From Albirhodobacter sp042466415 (GTDB taxonomy: Bacteria; Pseudomonadota; Alphaproteobacteria; Rhodobacterales; Rhodobacteraceae), in the NCBI RefSeq assembly GCF_042466415.1, contig NZ_JAXHCH010000002.1, forward strand, positions 186,001-250,000: 64,000 bases of DNA, read 5' to 3'. Made by a program: the position numbers and the translations under genes. The notes below the pieces were generated by a model. That model did no database searches. It was not told the DNA's origin and saw only the letters and a list, made by a program, of their open reading frames with translations. Positions 41,650 through 51,088 of this stretch are shown piece by piece. The first letter of the stretch is position 1. The number at the start of each line of letters is the position of its first letter.

Positions 41650-42663
41650 TTGGGCCTCAGCGCGATCACCCCCCCGCCCACCTCTCAAGATGCGCATGAA
41701 ACGCTTCTCGAGTTTCCGGATAATCGGCTTTTGATCGAGCTTTGCGGGGAGTTTGACCGCAATTTAGCACAGATCGAGCATAAGCTCTCTGTTCATATCC
41801 TGCGACGTGGAAATCAAATCGCGGTGGTCGGATCGCCAGAGGTGCAAAAACAAGCGGCTGCTGTGTTGCAAGCGCTCTATGCGCGGCTTGAGACAGGCAA
41901 AGAGGTCGATGCCGCAGAGATTGAAGCCGCGATCCGCATGCATGATTTTGGCACAGATGCGGTGCGGATAGACGATCAGTTGGAAATGTTCGCCGCCGGT
42001 CACTTCGAGATCCGTACGCGCAAGAAACAGGTCGAGCCACGCACTGACGCGCAAAAAGCCTATGTGCGCAACCTGTTCCAAAACGAGATGGCCTTCGGCA
42101 TCGGCCCTGCGGGGACCGGTAAAACCTACATCGCGGTTGCCGTGGGCGTCACGATGTTGATCGGCGGTCATGTCGAGAAGATTATCCTGTCGCGCCCTGC
42201 GGTTGAGGCGGGCGAACGGCTCGGGTTCTTGCCGGGCGATATGAAGGATAAGGTCGATCCTTACATGCAGCCGCTGTACGACGCGCTGAACGATTTTCTG
42301 CCGCAAAAACAACTCGCGAAGTTGATGGAGGATAAGCGCATCGAAATCGCGCCGCTGGCCTTCATGCGCGGGCGCACCTTGTCAAACGCGTTTGTTGTGT
42401 TGGACGAGGCACAAAACGCGACGACGATGCAGATGAAGATGTTTCTGACGCGTCTGGGTCAGGGCTCGCGGATGGTGATCACGGGCGATCGCTCGCAGGT
42501 CGATTTGCCGCGCGGCACGACATCGGGCCTGCGGGATGCGGAACGGATTTTGGAAGGGGTGAAGGGCGTCTCGTTCAATTACTTCTCGTCCAAAGACGTG
42601 GTCCGTCACCCGCTGGTTGCGCGCGTGATCGAGGCGTATGAGCGCGACGAAGCGCAAAGCTAA
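41650..42663 (+). CDS. phoH: PhoH-family ATPase
   Basis: A 337-residue protein with a small N-terminal nucleic-acid-binding-like domain and a PhoH ATPase domain: Walker A GIGPAGTGKTYIA, SRPAVEAGERLGFLPG, Walker B FVVLDEAQNAT and sensor ITGDRSQVDLP. PhoH-like proteins are linked to RNA metabolism and ribosome maturation, in keeping with the ybeY neighbour. It starts with TTG; AAAGGAG six bases upstream decides this. It is the first gene of the conserved phoH-ybeY-corC-lnt order. Confidence 0.92.
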   Translation: MGLSAITPPPTSQDAHETLLEFPDNRLLIELCGEFDRNLAQIEHKLSVHILRRGNQIAVVGSPEVQKQAAAVLQALYARLETGKEVDAAEIEAAIRMHDFGTDAVRIDDQLEMFAAGHFEIRTRKKQVEPRTDAQKAYVRNLFQNEMAFGIGPAGTGKTYIAVAVGVTMLIGGHVEKIILSRPAVEAGERLGFLPGDMKDKVDPYMQPLYDALNDFLPQKQLAKLMEDKRIEIAPLAFMRGRTLSNAFVVLDEAQNATTMQMKMFLTRLGQGSRMVITGDRSQVDLPRGTTSGLRDAERILEGVKGVSFNYFSSKDVVRHPLVARVIEAYERDEAQS

Positions 42664-42777
42664 ACTGGAGCGGATCGCTCCCCTCCCGCGCCGTGGTTTC
42701 GACCGCGGCGCGGGGTTCTATGCGCCCGTGACGGGATTGTCTTGCGAGCTCGCCCGCTTGCCCCTATGAGCAGACTA

Positions 42778-43296
42778 ATGGAACAGCTTGTCGATATCGT
42801 CTTTGAGGACTCCCGCTGGGAAAGCTTCAATTTGCAACCGCTCGCGGATCGCGCCGCCCGCGCGACGTTTATCGCGCTCGGCTTCGGGCAAGAGGGCGAC
42901 GCGTTCGCAGGGCATGAAGTGTCCTGCCTTGCCTGTGACGACGCGCGAATTGCGATCCTCAACGAGGATTTTCGCGGAAAACCCACGCCAACAAATGTTT
43001 TGAGCTGGCCCGCCGATGAGCTCGCGGCCGAGGTCGAGGGCGACATGCCTGACGCGCCAGATCTTGATGGCCCGTTTTCAGACGGGCTGGGCGATATCGC
43101 TATCGCATGGGAAACCTGCGAGCGCGAAGCCGCCGAACAGGGCAAATCGATGGCAGATCACGTGACGCATCTCATCGTCCATGCCATACTTCATTTACTT
43201 GGATATGATCATATTCGCGACGGCGATGCGACATTGATGGAAAATACCGAGGTCCGCATCCTTGCAACTTTGGGGCTTGCGAACCCATATGACTAA
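42778..43296 (+). CDS. ybeY: endoribonuclease YbeY
   Basis: A 172-residue metal-dependent RNase that takes part in 16S rRNA 3'-end maturation and ribosome quality control. The zinc motif is HAILHLLGYDH, with the further conserved LNEDFRGKPTPTNVLSWP and GDIAIAWETC. The start at 42778 agrees with the usual N-terminus (LVDIVFED); ATGs at 42766 and further upstream are possible, and none has a strong ribosome-binding site. It lies about 115 bases after phoH. Confidence 0.92.
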   Translation: MEQLVDIVFEDSRWESFNLQPLADRAARATFIALGFGQEGDAFAGHEVSCLACDDARIAILNEDFRGKPTPTNVLSWPADELAAEVEGDMPDAPDLDGPFSDGLGDIAIAWETCEREAAEQGKSMADHVTHLIVHAILHLLGYDHIRDGDATLMENTEVRILATLGLANPYD

Positions 43297-43365
43297 GACC
43301 CTCGGTCAGAGGGGGCCCGTTTGGGGCGAAGGTTTGCCCGTGTTGGGCTAATTTGAGAAGGTTTG

Positions 43366-44328
43366 ATGGGACAGAGCGCAGAACGGTCGAGTGAGACTTT
43401 GGACGAGGGCGAGAGTACGCCTAGTCACTTATCCGCGAATAAAATGGCGGCAGATAAATCCGCGATGGAGGCCTTGGAGCCCAATCAATGGGCCGATGGT
43501 GAGGAGGGGGGGGATGCGTCCGCTGACGCCTCGAGCCGAGGCTTCTTTGGGCGAATTTTCGGGAGCAAATCCTCGGAAGAGGACACCCGCCCGCTCGAGG
43601 CTCCTGCGCCTCAAATCCTTCCGGGCATTGGGAATTTGCGTCGGATGCGTGTCGATGACGTGGCCTTGCCGAAGGTTGAGATCATCGCCGTGCCAGTCAC
43701 GATCACGCGCGACGAATTGGTCGAGATTTTCCGCGAACACGGCTATTCCCGCCTACCGGTATTCAAGGACACGCTCGATACGCCGCTCGGATTGGTGCAT
43801 CTCAAGGATCTCGCGCTTGAACACGGGTTCGGTGCGAGCTCGGGCCGGTTCTCTGTGCGCAAAATGATGCGCCCCTTGCTATACGTGCCGCCGTCGATGT
43901 CGATCGGGGTGTTGTTGCAAAAAATGCAAAGCCAGCGCACGCATATGGCGTTGGTGATTGATGAATATGGCGGCGTGGACGGCCTTGTCACCTTGGAGGA
44001 TCTGGTCGAACAGGTCATTGGCGAGATTGAGGACGAGCATGACGAGGTCGAGGGCGATCTTTGGAAGGTCGAAAAGCCCGGTCAATACATCGTTCAAGCG
44101 CGTGCGCCACTTGACGAATTCGAAACCGAAATCGGCGCGAAGCTGAGTGAGGCGGATGAGGAAATCGATACGCTCGGCGGGCTTGTCTTCATGCTGCTGG
44201 GGCGGATTCCTGTGCGCGGTGAGGTCATTCCGATGGAAAACGGGGTGGAATTTGAGGTGGTCGACGCCGATCCTCGTCGTATCAAGCGGCTTCGGGTGCG
44301 TCTGCCTGCGGGATTGATCCCTCAGTGA
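43366..44328 (+). CDS. hemolysin/CorC-family protein with CBS pair
   Basis: A 320-residue soluble protein. An acidic, low-complexity N-terminal region of about 75 residues is followed by two CBS domains (LRRMRVDDVALPKVEIIAV, then KMMRPLLYVPPSM, and MALVIDEYGGVDGLVTLEDL) and a C-terminal transporter-associated CorC_HlyC domain (LPAGLIPQ end). Members are connected with Mg2+/Co2+ efflux or, in this position, with the apolipoprotein acyltransferase Lnt; the biochemical role is not settled. It starts at the second codon of a TTG-ATG pair, behind GAGAAGG. Confidence 0.88.
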   Translation: MGQSAERSSETLDEGESTPSHLSANKMAADKSAMEALEPNQWADGEEGGDASADASSRGFFGRIFGSKSSEEDTRPLEAPAPQILPGIGNLRRMRVDDVALPKVEIIAVPVTITRDELVEIFREHGYSRLPVFKDTLDTPLGLVHLKDLALEHGFGASSGRFSVRKMMRPLLYVPPSMSIGVLLQKMQSQRTHMALVIDEYGGVDGLVTLEDLVEQVIGEIEDEHDEVEGDLWKVEKPGQYIVQARAPLDEFETEIGAKLSEADEEIDTLGGLVFMLLGRIPVRGEVIPMENGVEFEVVDADPRRIKRLRVRLPAGLIPQ

Positions 44329-44409
44329 CGGAATTGGCCACCGGAGGTCGGGCGAAACTCTCGTCTGCGCTGCGGGGGCGGGAATGGCCATAGTTTAAGT
44401 GAGACCTGG

Positions 44410-46032
44410 ATGACGCGGAACCGACTGTCCTTCCGGCGCAATACGGCTGCGCGTAGCTCGGGGTGGTTCCCGCTGTCATGGCGGCGGGCGCTGGGCGCGG
44501 CCCTGCTGGGTGCGATTATCGCAACCGGTCAAGCACCGTTGCAGTTTTGGGCGGTAACGCTGATTGCTCTGGTCGTGGCCTTGCGGGTAATGGCGCGCCA
44601 GCCGCGCCGCGTCGCAGTTTGGACGGGGTTCATGCTGGGGGCGGGCTATGGCGTCACGGCGATGTGCTGGATCGTCGAGCCATTCTTCGTGGAGCCAGAA
44701 ATTTACGGCTGGCTCTCCCCTCTCGCAATCATCGGTATCGGCGCGGGCATGGGTGCTTTTTGGGCGTTCGGTGTCGGTGTGGGGCATATGTTGGGCGGCG
44801 CGCGCCCACTTAACCGCGCGGCTGGCATGGCGCTAGGGCTGCTCGCGGCGGAGTTCGGGCGTAGCTATCTGTTCACAGGGCTGCCTTGGGCGTTGATTGG
44901 GCATAGTTTTGTCGGGACGCCCGTCGCGCAACTCGCCGCCGTCATTGGTCCCCTGGGATTGAGCGCGGCGATGCTTTGCCTGTGCGTTTTGGGGGCGGTT
45001 CCGTCTGGCCGCTCGCGCAGTGTTGCCGCGCTGATCGGGGCGGCGGTGTTTGCGGGAGCATGGGCGTGGGGCGCGGGGCGCCTGGCCGCGCCGGTAGAGG
45101 CGGGCGTCGAGCCCCCCGCGACGGTGCGGTTGGTGCAACCCAATGCGCCGCAAGCTCTGAAATGGCGCGACGGGTTCGCGCGTATGTTTTTCGATCGCCA
45201 TCTCTCGCTTTCCGCCGCGCCATTTGACGGCGCGCGCGGCGCGCGCGAACTGACACCGCCCATGACGGATATGCCCATTTTGGCGCAAGGCAAGCGGCCG
45301 GACTTGGTGATTTGGCCCGAAACGGCTGTGCCATTTTGGCTCGACGAGACGGGAACGGGGCTAGATCTCATCGCGCAGGCGACGGGCACGATGACCGCCT
45401 TGGGCATTCAACGCGCGCAGGGCGTCACATTCTTCAATTCGATGGCGGTTGTGACGGCGCAGGGGCAACTTGTTGATGTTTATGATAAATTCCATCTCGT
45501 GCCCTTTGGCGAATATGTCCCCTACGGTGATGCACTGGCGCGCTTCGGGATTACGGCTTTTGCTGCGCAGCAAGGCAATGGGTATTCGGCGGGCGAGGGG
45601 GCAAAGGTTCTGGATCTCGGCGCTGCGGGGGCGCGTGCATTGGGCAAGGTGCAACCTTTGATCTGCTATGAGGCCGTTTTCCCGCAAGATCTTCGCGCTG
45701 CGCCCGAACGCCCCGATTGGCTGATGCAGATCACGAATGATGCGTGGTTCGGGCAGCTTGTCGGCCCGCAACAGCACCTTGCGCAAGCGAGGCTGCGTGC
45801 GATCGAGCAAGGCTTGCCGATGCTGCGGGTTGCCAACACGGGCATCTCTGCGGTGATTGATGCGAAGGGCGAGGTTTTGGCGCAGCTTGGGATGGATCGT
45901 GCCGGACTGATCGACGCCGATCTGCCCGCCGCTTTGCCTCCCACGCCATATGCCAAGCGGGGCGACCTTCCGGTCTTCCTCGCGCTTCTCCTTGGCATGG
46001 CGGTGGTTTTCTTGCGGCGCCAGCGCGTGTAA
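44410..46032 (+). CDS. lnt: apolipoprotein N-acyltransferase
   Basis: A 540-residue inner-membrane enzyme that adds the third acyl chain to lipoproteins. About six N-terminal transmembrane helices (residues 25-230) lead to a carbon-nitrogen hydrolase domain with the triad Glu in WPETAVPF, Lys in YDKFHLVPFGEYVP and Cys in LICYEAVFP, and then one last helix (FLALLLGMAVVFL). Several lipoproteins in this window would be its substrates. It stands 80 bases after the corC-like gene. Confidence 0.93.
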   Translation: MTRNRLSFRRNTAARSSGWFPLSWRRALGAALLGAIIATGQAPLQFWAVTLIALVVALRVMARQPRRVAVWTGFMLGAGYGVTAMCWIVEPFFVEPEIYGWLSPLAIIGIGAGMGAFWAFGVGVGHMLGGARPLNRAAGMALGLLAAEFGRSYLFTGLPWALIGHSFVGTPVAQLAAVIGPLGLSAAMLCLCVLGAVPSGRSRSVAALIGAAVFAGAWAWGAGRLAAPVEAGVEPPATVRLVQPNAPQALKWRDGFARMFFDRHLSLSAAPFDGARGARELTPPMTDMPILAQGKRPDLVIWPETAVPFWLDETGTGLDLIAQATGTMTALGIQRAQGVTFFNSMAVVTAQGQLVDVYDKFHLVPFGEYVPYGDALARFGITAFAAQQGNGYSAGEGAKVLDLGAAGARALGKVQPLICYEAVFPQDLRAAPERPDWLMQITNDAWFGQLVGPQQHLAQARLRAIEQGLPMLRVANTGISAVIDAKGEVLAQLGMDRAGLIDADLPAALPPTPYAKRGDLPVFLALLLGMAVVFLRRQRV

Positions 46033-46165
46033 GCCGCAATCAGGCGCCGCAACCGCAGCAATCTGCCTGATATAAATCCATTGTAACAAATGCTTGGCAT
46101 TCGATCGAGATTTACCCATGTCAAAGTCATTGACCCTTCTGGGGATGCGCCCTAACTAAGTCCCT

Positions 46166-46215
46166 CAACCGTCACAACGGCTTCCTGACGTGACGGGGAT
46201 CTCATACTGGAGCAC
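46166..46215 (+). ncRNA. SAM/SAH riboswitch in the metK leader
   Basis: CGTCAC (46170-46175) pairs with GTGACG (46190-46195); the loop holds CAACGGCTTCCTGA, and its GCTTCC (46180-46185) can pair with GGAGC (46209-46213), the ribosome-binding site region of metK. Sequence and pseudoknot agree with the SAM/SAH riboswitch known upstream of metK in Rhodobacterales. SAM binding would stabilise the pseudoknot and hide the ribosome-binding site, reducing SAM synthetase synthesis. Confidence 0.85.
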
Positions 46216-46220
46216 TCTCA

Positions 46221-47387
46221 ATGACACGCGATCACTACATCTTCACCTCTGAATCCGTTTCGGAGGGGCACCCCGATAAGGTCTGTGACCGGATTTCGGA
46301 TTCTATTCTGGACGCCTTCCTCTCCGAGGAACCCAATGCGCGCGTGGCCTGCGAGACATTCGCCACCACCAACCAAGTTGTCGTCGGCGGCGAGGTCGGT
46401 TTGTCCGACAAGGCGCGGCTTGCGGAATTCATGGGCCGGATCGATGGCATCGTGCGCGATTGCGTGCGCGACATCGGGTACGAGCAAGACAAATTCCACT
46501 GGGCGACGTTGAACTTCGCAAATTACCTGCATCCACAATCGGCGCATATCTCGCAAGGCGTTGATAAGGACGGTGCCGGTGATCAAGGCATCATGTTCGG
46601 CTATGCGACGGATGAAACCGAGGCCTTGATGCCTGCGCCGATCCAGTATTCCCATGCAATTTTGCGTCGACTGGCGGAGGTCCGCAAATCAGGCGCGGAG
46701 CCGACCTTGGGGCCGGATGCCAAATCGCAGCTTTCCGTGCGGTACGAGAATGGCGTTCCGGTGGGCGTGACATCGATCGTGCTGTCCACCCAGCATGCGC
46801 ATGAGAGCCAGACCTCGGACGATATCCGCAACATCGTTGAGCCTTATATCCGCGAAGTTCTGCCTGAGGGCTGGATTTCACAAGATACGGAATGGTGGGT
46901 CAATCCGACCGGCACCTTCGTGATCGGCGGGCCGGACGGTGATGCAGGGCTGACGGGACGCAAGATCATCGTGGATACCTACGGTGGCGCGGCGCCGCAT
47001 GGTGGCGGCGCGTTTTCGGGCAAAGATCCAACCAAGGTTGACCGCTCAGCTGCCTATGCGGCGCGCTATCTGGCGAAAAATGTGGTGGCTGCCGGCATGG
47101 CCAAGCGCTGTGTCATTCAGGTGTCCTACGCGATTGGCGTCGCAAAGCCGTTGTCGATCTATGTCGATACGTTCGGCACGGGGACGGTTCCGGATCAAGA
47201 GATTGAGCGGGTCGTGGCGCAATGTATGGATTTGACGCCCAGGGGCATCCGCACCCACCTCGATCTGTGCAAGCCGATTTATGCGCGCACGGCCGCCTAC
47301 GGTCATTTCGGCCGCGCACCAGAGGCGGACGGCGGCTTCTCGTGGGAGAAAACCGACCTCGTCGAGACGCTCAAAAAAGCGTTCTGA
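46221..47387 (+). CDS. metK: S-adenosylmethionine synthetase
   Basis: A 388-residue enzyme that makes SAM from methionine and ATP. It has FTSESVSEGHPDKVCDRISD near the start, GAGDQGIMFGYATDET for ATP binding and GGGAFSGKDPTKVDRSAAY as the flexible-loop/P-loop block. Length and order are normal. Translation is probably controlled by the SAM/SAH riboswitch that overlaps its ribosome-binding site. An intrinsic terminator follows. Confidence 0.97.
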   Translation: MTRDHYIFTSESVSEGHPDKVCDRISDSILDAFLSEEPNARVACETFATTNQVVVGGEVGLSDKARLAEFMGRIDGIVRDCVRDIGYEQDKFHWATLNFANYLHPQSAHISQGVDKDGAGDQGIMFGYATDETEALMPAPIQYSHAILRRLAEVRKSGAEPTLGPDAKSQLSVRYENGVPVGVTSIVLSTQHAHESQTSDDIRNIVEPYIREVLPEGWISQDTEWWVNPTGTFVIGGPDGDAGLTGRKIIVDTYGGAAPHGGGAFSGKDPTKVDRSAAYAARYLAKNVVAAGMAKRCVIQVSYAIGVAKPLSIYVDTFGTGTVPDQEIERVVAQCMDLTPRGIRTHLDLCKPIYARTAAYGHFGRAPEADGGFSWEKTDLVETLKKAF

Positions 47388-47409
47388 CGCAAGGCTCCTG
47401 ATTTGGAGA

Positions 47410-47432
47410 GGGGCGCGGGTTGCGCCCCTTTT
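47410..47432 (+). terminator. intrinsic terminator after metK
   Basis: GGGGCGC, a GGGTT loop, GCGCCCC and TTTT. Confidence 0.85.
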
Positions 47433-47469
47433 CGCATTGTTCCCGATACGACTCACGCGAGGAGCCATC

Positions 47470-47934
47470 ATGGCGCATACCGATACCTCCGGCCTGACGC
47501 AGCTCGGCGCTCAAACGGCCGCACCGCAATCCCCTGAGGAGGCCGTGCTCGAGCGCGTGCCCGCTTCGCACAAAGGGGCGGATTACATGGTGCGCTTTAC
47601 CGCCCCTGAATTCACATCGCTCTGCCCGATGACGGGCCAGCCTGACTTCGCCCATATCGTGATTGATTACGTTCCTGATCAGTGGCTTGTGGAGAGCAAA
47701 TCGCTCAAGTTGTTTTTGACGTCCTTCCGCAATCACGGCGCGTTCCACGAGACATGTTCGGTCGAGATCGCGAAACGGATCGTCGATCTGCTGGATCCAA
47801 AATGGCTGCGCATCGGTGCTTACTGGTATCCGCGGGGCGGGATTCCTATCGATGTCTTTTGGCAGACGGGGCCGCAACCCGCGCATGTATGGGTGCCAGA
47901 TCAGGGTGTGCCGACCTATCGCGGACGGGGCTGA
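47470..47934 (+). CDS. queF: NADPH-dependent 7-cyano-7-deazaguanine reductase
   Basis: A 154-residue QueF of the short (YkvM) type that reduces preQ0 to preQ1 in queuosine biosynthesis. The catalytic Cys is in FTSLCPMTGQPDFA, the substrate Glu in VESKSLKLFL, and FRNHGAFHETC and GIPIDVFWQTG are the other family blocks. The start has GAGGAG upstream. No preQ1 riboswitch-like element was seen in the 35-base gap after the metK terminator. Confidence 0.95.
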   Translation: MAHTDTSGLTQLGAQTAAPQSPEEAVLERVPASHKGADYMVRFTAPEFTSLCPMTGQPDFAHIVIDYVPDQWLVESKSLKLFLTSFRNHGAFHETCSVEIAKRIVDLLDPKWLRIGAYWYPRGGIPIDVFWQTGPQPAHVWVPDQGVPTYRGRG

Positions 47935-48018
47935 CGGGGGCTTTGCGCGCGGCGCGGGGAAGGCGCGAAGGCGTCTGCCCACTTGACGTGGCGCGCTTTG
48001 CACCCTAGTGCCGCGCCC

Positions 48019-48801
48019 ATGAGCGATAAAGATCACACCCCCGCCGCGCCAACTTCCTCTGACGCCGCCCCGCATCCCATGCGGCGCAATTTTTATGGTC
48101 GCCTGAAGGGCAAGACCATGCGCGCGAGCCAGAAAGAATATCTCTCCGAGGATCTCGGGCCGCTGACGCCGACAGGCATCAGCCTTGAGGATAACCCCAG
48201 CCGCGAGCAGATTGATCTGCGGGCGCATTTCGGCAATGACAATCCGGTTTGGCTGGAAGTGGGTTTCGGCGGCGGCGAGCATTTGGTGCATATGGCGGCC
48301 AAATATCGCGACATAAACATTTTGGGCTGCGAGCCTTATATGAACGGCGTCGCGATGTTGCTTGGCAAAATCCGCCGCGCGGGTGTGACCAACCTTGCGG
48401 TCTATCCCGGCGATGCGCGGGATTTGATGGAAGTGATTGAGGGCGGCTTTTTCGCAAAAGCGTTTTTGAACTACCCCGATCCCTGGCCGAAAAAACGCCA
48501 CCACCGCCGCCGTTTCGTGACGCAAGAGCATCTCCAGCCGCTTTTCAACGTGATGAAATCTGGCGCGGAGTTCCGGATTGCGACGGATATCGCCGATTAC
48601 GTGCGGCAGGCGGTGCAAGAAGTACCCAAGGCGGGCTTCAAAGCGCAGTTTAACGTGCCTGCGGAGTTCGACTTTGAAGATGCGCAAGAGGTTTCGGGCG
48701 ATTGGGATCACGCGCCCGAGGACTGGATTTCGACGCGCTATGAGCAAAAGGCCCTGCGGGAGGGCCGCAAGCCCCATTACCTGACCTATCTACGCCCCTG
48801 A
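48019..48801 (+). CDS. trmB: tRNA (guanine-N7-)-methyltransferase
   Basis: A 260-residue class I SAM-dependent methyltransferase that makes m7G46 in tRNA. Motif I is LEVGFGGGEHLVH, and the catalytic block NYPDPWPKKRHHRRRF is diagnostic; EFRIATDIADYV and a C-terminal YEQKALREGRKPHYL complete it. Compared with short TrmB proteins it has about 30 extra N-terminal residues. The ribosome-binding site before the ATG at 48019 is not apparent. It ends before an intrinsic terminator. Confidence 0.94.
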   Translation: MSDKDHTPAAPTSSDAAPHPMRRNFYGRLKGKTMRASQKEYLSEDLGPLTPTGISLEDNPSREQIDLRAHFGNDNPVWLEVGFGGGEHLVHMAAKYRDINILGCEPYMNGVAMLLGKIRRAGVTNLAVYPGDARDLMEVIEGGFFAKAFLNYPDPWPKKRHHRRRFVTQEHLQPLFNVMKSGAEFRIATDIADYVRQAVQEVPKAGFKAQFNVPAEFDFEDAQEVSGDWDHAPEDWISTRYEQKALREGRKPHYLTYLRP

Positions 48802-48845
48802 AGGGTCGTTTTTCGGGCCAAGTGTTGGGATAAAGCGATTATGAT

Positions 48846-48874
48846 GCGGGCGGGGTAATTGTCGCCCGCTTTTT
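48846..48874 (+). terminator. intrinsic terminator after trmB
   Basis: GCGGGCG, a ten-base loop, CGCCCGC and TTTTT. Confidence 0.85.
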
Positions 48875-48916
48875 CATGCGCTAACACGGGGGCCAACTTA
48901 TTGAGGGAGGCTCCTT

Positions 48917-50263
48917 ATGTCTGGCCACGGCGAACCGATTCCGATGATGTCCCGCAAGGGGGGCGCTTTGACGGGCGTCGCGCAGGTGCCGGGCGATAAA
49001 TCGATCTCGCATCGGGCGTTGATTCTGGGGGCGCTCTCGGTTGGCGAAACCAAGATCACGGGGCTTCTCGAGGGGCAGGACGTTCTTGATACCGCGAAAG
49101 CGATGCGTGCGTTTGGCGCCACGGTAACGCGTGAGGGCGAGGGCGCGTGGACCGTGCAAGGTGTCGGTGTCGGCGGGTTCAAAGAGCCAGAGGATGTCAT
49201 CGATTGCGGTAATTCCGGCACGGGCGTGCGGCTGATCATGGGATGTATGGCGACTTCGCCCATCACCGCGACCTTCACCGGCGATGCGTCGCTGCGTAAG
49301 CGCCCGATGGGCCGTGTCACAGACCCGATTGCCTTGTTTGGCGCGAAATCGGTCGGGCGCGAGGGGGGGCGTTTGCCGATGACGGTGATTGGGGCGGCCA
49401 ATCCGTTGCCGGTGCGCTACACCACGCCGATGGCCTCCGCGCAGGTGAAATCGGCGGCCCTTCTGGCGGGGCTGAACGCGCCCGGCCAGACGGTGGTGAT
49501 CGAGAAAGAGGCGACTCGCGATCACACCGAGCGGATGCTGCGCGGCTTTGGTGCCGAGATCTCGACGCAAAAAACCGATGAGGGATATGTCATTACCCTC
49601 ACCGGTCAACCCGAACTGAAAGGGCAAACGGTATCCGTGCCACGTGACCCGAGTTCGGCGGCGTTCCCTGTCTGCGCGGCGCTGATCGTTCCGGGGTCGG
49701 ATATTCTTGTGCCGGGCGTTTCGCAAAACCCCACGCGCAACGGTCTGTTTACGACGCTTGTGGAAATGGGCGCCGATATCACGTTTGAGAATCCGCGCGA
49801 GGAAGGCGGGGAGCCGGTTGCCGATTTGCGGGTGCGCTACTCGAACCTTCATGGGATCGAAGTGCCTCCTGCGCGCGCGGCGTCAATGATTGACGAGTAT
49901 CCGGTTCTCTCGGTGCTGGCCGCGAATGCCACGGGCACCACGGTGATGAAGGGTGTGCACGAGCTGCGCGTTAAGGAATCCGACCGGATCGATGCCATGG
50001 CGCGTGGGCTTGAGGCTTGCGGCGTGTCGATCGAGGAAGATAGCGACACGTTTATCGTTCACGGCCTCGGCGCAGGGAATGTTCCGGGGGGTGCTACGTG
50101 CAAAACGCATATCGATCACCGCATCGCCATGTCCTTCCTTATTTTGGGTCTCATCTCGAAACAGCCTATCTCGGTGGATGACGGCTCGCCGATTGCGACA
50201 TCTTTCCCGATTTTCGAGGATCTGATGACGGGTCTGGGCGCGCAGATTGAGCGCACAGCGTGA
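48917..50263 (+). CDS. aroA: class II 5-enolpyruvylshikimate-3-phosphate synthase
   Basis: A 448-residue enzyme of the shikimate pathway that joins shikimate-3-phosphate and phosphoenolpyruvate. It is clearly of the CP4-like class II: VPGDKSISHRALILGAL, GLLEGQDVLDTAKAM, DASLRKRPMGRV, YTTPMASAQVKSA and ELRVKESDRIDAMA. In the PEP-site loop it reads CGNSGTG, so Gly occupies the place of Ala100 in CP4. Upstream lies a terminator, and a cmk gene follows after 120 bases in the order aroA-cmk-rpsA usual for these bacteria. Confidence 0.96.
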   Translation: MSGHGEPIPMMSRKGGALTGVAQVPGDKSISHRALILGALSVGETKITGLLEGQDVLDTAKAMRAFGATVTREGEGAWTVQGVGVGGFKEPEDVIDCGNSGTGVRLIMGCMATSPITATFTGDASLRKRPMGRVTDPIALFGAKSVGREGGRLPMTVIGAANPLPVRYTTPMASAQVKSAALLAGLNAPGQTVVIEKEATRDHTERMLRGFGAEISTQKTDEGYVITLTGQPELKGQTVSVPRDPSSAAFPVCAALIVPGSDILVPGVSQNPTRNGLFTTLVEMGADITFENPREEGGEPVADLRVRYSNLHGIEVPPARAASMIDEYPVLSVLAANATGTTVMKGVHELRVKESDRIDAMARGLEACGVSIEEDSDTFIVHGLGAGNVPGGATCKTHIDHRIAMSFLILGLISKQPISVDDGSPIATSFPIFEDLMTGLGAQIERTA

Positions 50264-50383
50264 CCTGATCGGCGGCTTACGGGCCGCCGGTTGACGATAT
50301 TTTGCCCGACCGCCTTGCGGTCAGATAGAACGCGACCGCGAGGCGGTCCCCATGACCTGTGCGCGTCCGGATGGAGCTTTGCC

Positions 50384-50968
50384 ATGATTTTCACAGTTGC
50401 AATCGATGGGCCCGCGGCGGCCGGCAAGGGCACAATTTCGCGCGCGGTCGCGGCCCGTTTCGGTTTTCGGCATCTGGATACAGGGCTGCTCTATCGCGCG
50501 GTTGGGGCGAAGGGGGGCGATCCGATTGCAGCGGCGCAAAATCTCACCGCCGCGGATTTGAGCCGCGATGATCTGCGCAGCATGGAAGCGGGGCAGGCGG
50601 CTTCAAAGGTTGCAGCCATCTCGGAGGTGCGCGCCGCACTGATCGCGTTCCAGCGCGGTTTCGCCCGCGGTGAGGGCGGGGCTGTGCTTGACGGGCGCGA
50701 TATCGGCACGGTGATCTGCCCGGAGGCGGAGGTGAAGCTCTATGTCACCGCGAGCGCCGAGGTGCGCGCGCATCGCCGTTGGCTCGAAGTTGGTGGAGTT
50801 GAGGCGCAGGTGCTTGTTGAGGTCAAAGAGCGGGACGACCGCGATATGAACCGCGCCGATGCGCCACTCAAGCCCGCGGCGGATGCCGTGATCATCGACA
50901 CCTCGCACATGAGCATCGATGATGCGATCGACGCCGCATGTGCTGAAATATTGGCGCATCGGGCTTGA
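50384..50968 (+). CDS. cmk: cytidylate kinase
   Basis: A 194-residue kinase that phosphorylates CMP and dCMP. The P-loop is AIDGPAAAGKGTISRAVA, followed by FRHLDTGLLYRAV, VLDGRDIGTVICPEA and the LID region VKERDDRDMNRADAPL. It is a little shorter than E. coli Cmk (227 residues), as in related alphaproteobacteria. A GGAG lies upstream of the ATG. A GC-rich hairpin without T-run (CGGCGGC with GCCGCCG near 50274-50293) lies between aroA and this gene. Confidence 0.94.
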   Translation: MIFTVAIDGPAAAGKGTISRAVAARFGFRHLDTGLLYRAVGAKGGDPIAAAQNLTAADLSRDDLRSMEAGQAASKVAAISEVRAALIAFQRGFARGEGGAVLDGRDIGTVICPEAEVKLYVTASAEVRAHRRWLEVGGVEAQVLVEVKERDDRDMNRADAPLKPAADAVIIDTSHMSIDDAIDAACAEILAHRA

Positions 50969-51088
50969 GGCCATCCTGCTCGGAACGCGCAGGGACTGTG
51001 CGCGAAAGCGCGTTGCGTGTGGCGCCGTGCGACGGGCATAAAGCGCGCCTGTTATGCGCGATCCGCGCAGCTTAAAAAGGCCGATCAG

